This document shows positions 5,252-5,534 of a DNA stretch of 5,534 nucleotides, one piece after another (the first letter of the stretch is position 1; each line of letters opens with the position of its first letter). The notes below the pieces were generated by a model. It saw only the letters and a list, made by a program, of their open reading frames with translations. It was not told the origin of the DNA and made no database searches. The DNA comes from Clostridium sp. UBA6758 (GTDB lineage: Bacteria; Bacillota; Clostridia; Clostridiales; Clostridiaceae): positions 1 to 5,534 of the forward strand of contig DKGY01000071.1 in NCBI GenBank assembly GCA_002453475.1, in the 5' to 3' direction. Both the position numbers and the translations under genes were made by a program.

Positions 5252-5534
5252 ATGGAAAATAGAATAACTAAAAGTAAATCAATTAAAATAAAAAATATTT
5301 TAGGTATAGCTAAATATACCTTTAGAACCTTGAGAATTGTGTATTTAATAGAAGCAATTATTTTAATTTTAGCTCTTGCCTCAAGTTCATTTTTGTCTAA
5401 ATTCACTTTAGGATTAGACCTAATACCAGCTATTTCAATTCTTATTGCTACGAACTTCATAGCTCATATGATAATATTTTCTATGCAACTATCAAAGGAA
5501 TATGGACGACTTTTATTTTTAACTCCTATATCCG
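5252..5534 (+). CDS. ABC-2 type permease, N-terminal part, cut by the right window edge
   Basis: The first 94 codons of a membrane protein begin at the ATG at 5252, nine bases after the ATPase stop, with ribosome binding site AGGTGA (5241-5246) overlapping that stop codon. A basic N-terminus (residues 1-28) is followed by a hydrophobic segment at about 29-46, and a second at about 55-77. Next comes SKEYGRLLFLTPIS (81-94), which matches the cytoplasmic loop with 'LL.LTP(I/V)S' common in ABC-2 type permeases of this kind. It is the expected membrane partner of the upstream ATPase. The reading frame stays open to the window edge, so length and C-terminal features cannot be judged. The substrate is unknown. 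Confidence 0.85.
   Translation, partial: MENRITKSKSIKIKNILGIAKYTFRTLRIVYLIEAIILILALASSSFLSKFTLGLDLIPAISILIATNFIAHMIIFSMQLSKEYGRLLFLTPIS

Noticed and set aside
5212..5460. Minus-strand open frame of 82 codons
   Set aside because: It is antisense to the ATPase end and the permease start. The plus-strand frame from 5252 has a good ribosome binding site, operon position and permease-like loop motif.
1..5534. Search by eye for CRISPR arrays, insertion sequences, tRNA/rRNA genes and riboswitches
   Set aside because: No repeated spacer units, transposase-like frame, tRNA-like fold or recognisable riboswitch core was seen. The only repeats are the short operator-like ones listed.

Overview
The window is AT-rich throughout, with strong A/G-rich ribosome binding sites, one TTG start and compact spacing. 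Together with the protein families present, this suggests a low-GC Firmicute, most likely Clostridium or a close relative. That assignment is inference from composition and protein style, because no marker gene is present.

Layout. On the minus strand, reading right to left, are three genes: a large soluble PAS/GAF sensor histidine kinase (3710 to 1293), a TetR-family repressor (1135 to 566), and the first 120 codons of a YhgE/Pip-family membrane protein (361 to the left edge). On the plus strand, starting from a 396-bp divergent intergenic region, is an operon of a YtrA-type GntR repressor (4107-4472), an ABC transporter ATPase (4475-5242) and the first 94 codons of an ABC-2 type permease (5252 to the right edge). 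The yhgE-like and permease genes are both cut by the window edges.

Regulation readable in the DNA. The tetR and yhgE-like genes each have a sigma-A type promoter with 17-bp spacing. In both, the -35 box lies inside the same 18-bp operator-like sequence, and a further half-conserved copy lies over the predicted yhgE start point. The simplest model is a TetR protein that represses itself and the YhgE-like exporter. A hairpin terminator separates the two genes. tetR has no good ribosome binding site of its own, but a tiny upstream reading frame with a strong one ends on the tetR start codon, which suggests translational coupling. On the other side, a TAGTGT/ACACTA inverted repeat lies over the predicted gntR start point, as expected for YtrA-type autoregulation of the ABC operon. 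The kinase promoter region carries several GTAAT/ATTAC palindromes of unknown ownership.

Taken together, the window holds two separately repressed membrane transport modules of the kind often tied to envelope or antibiotic stress, flanking an orphan cytoplasmic kinase with no response regulator in view. All protein families are known. No wholly new system is evident, and the most interesting signals are in the regulatory DNA.
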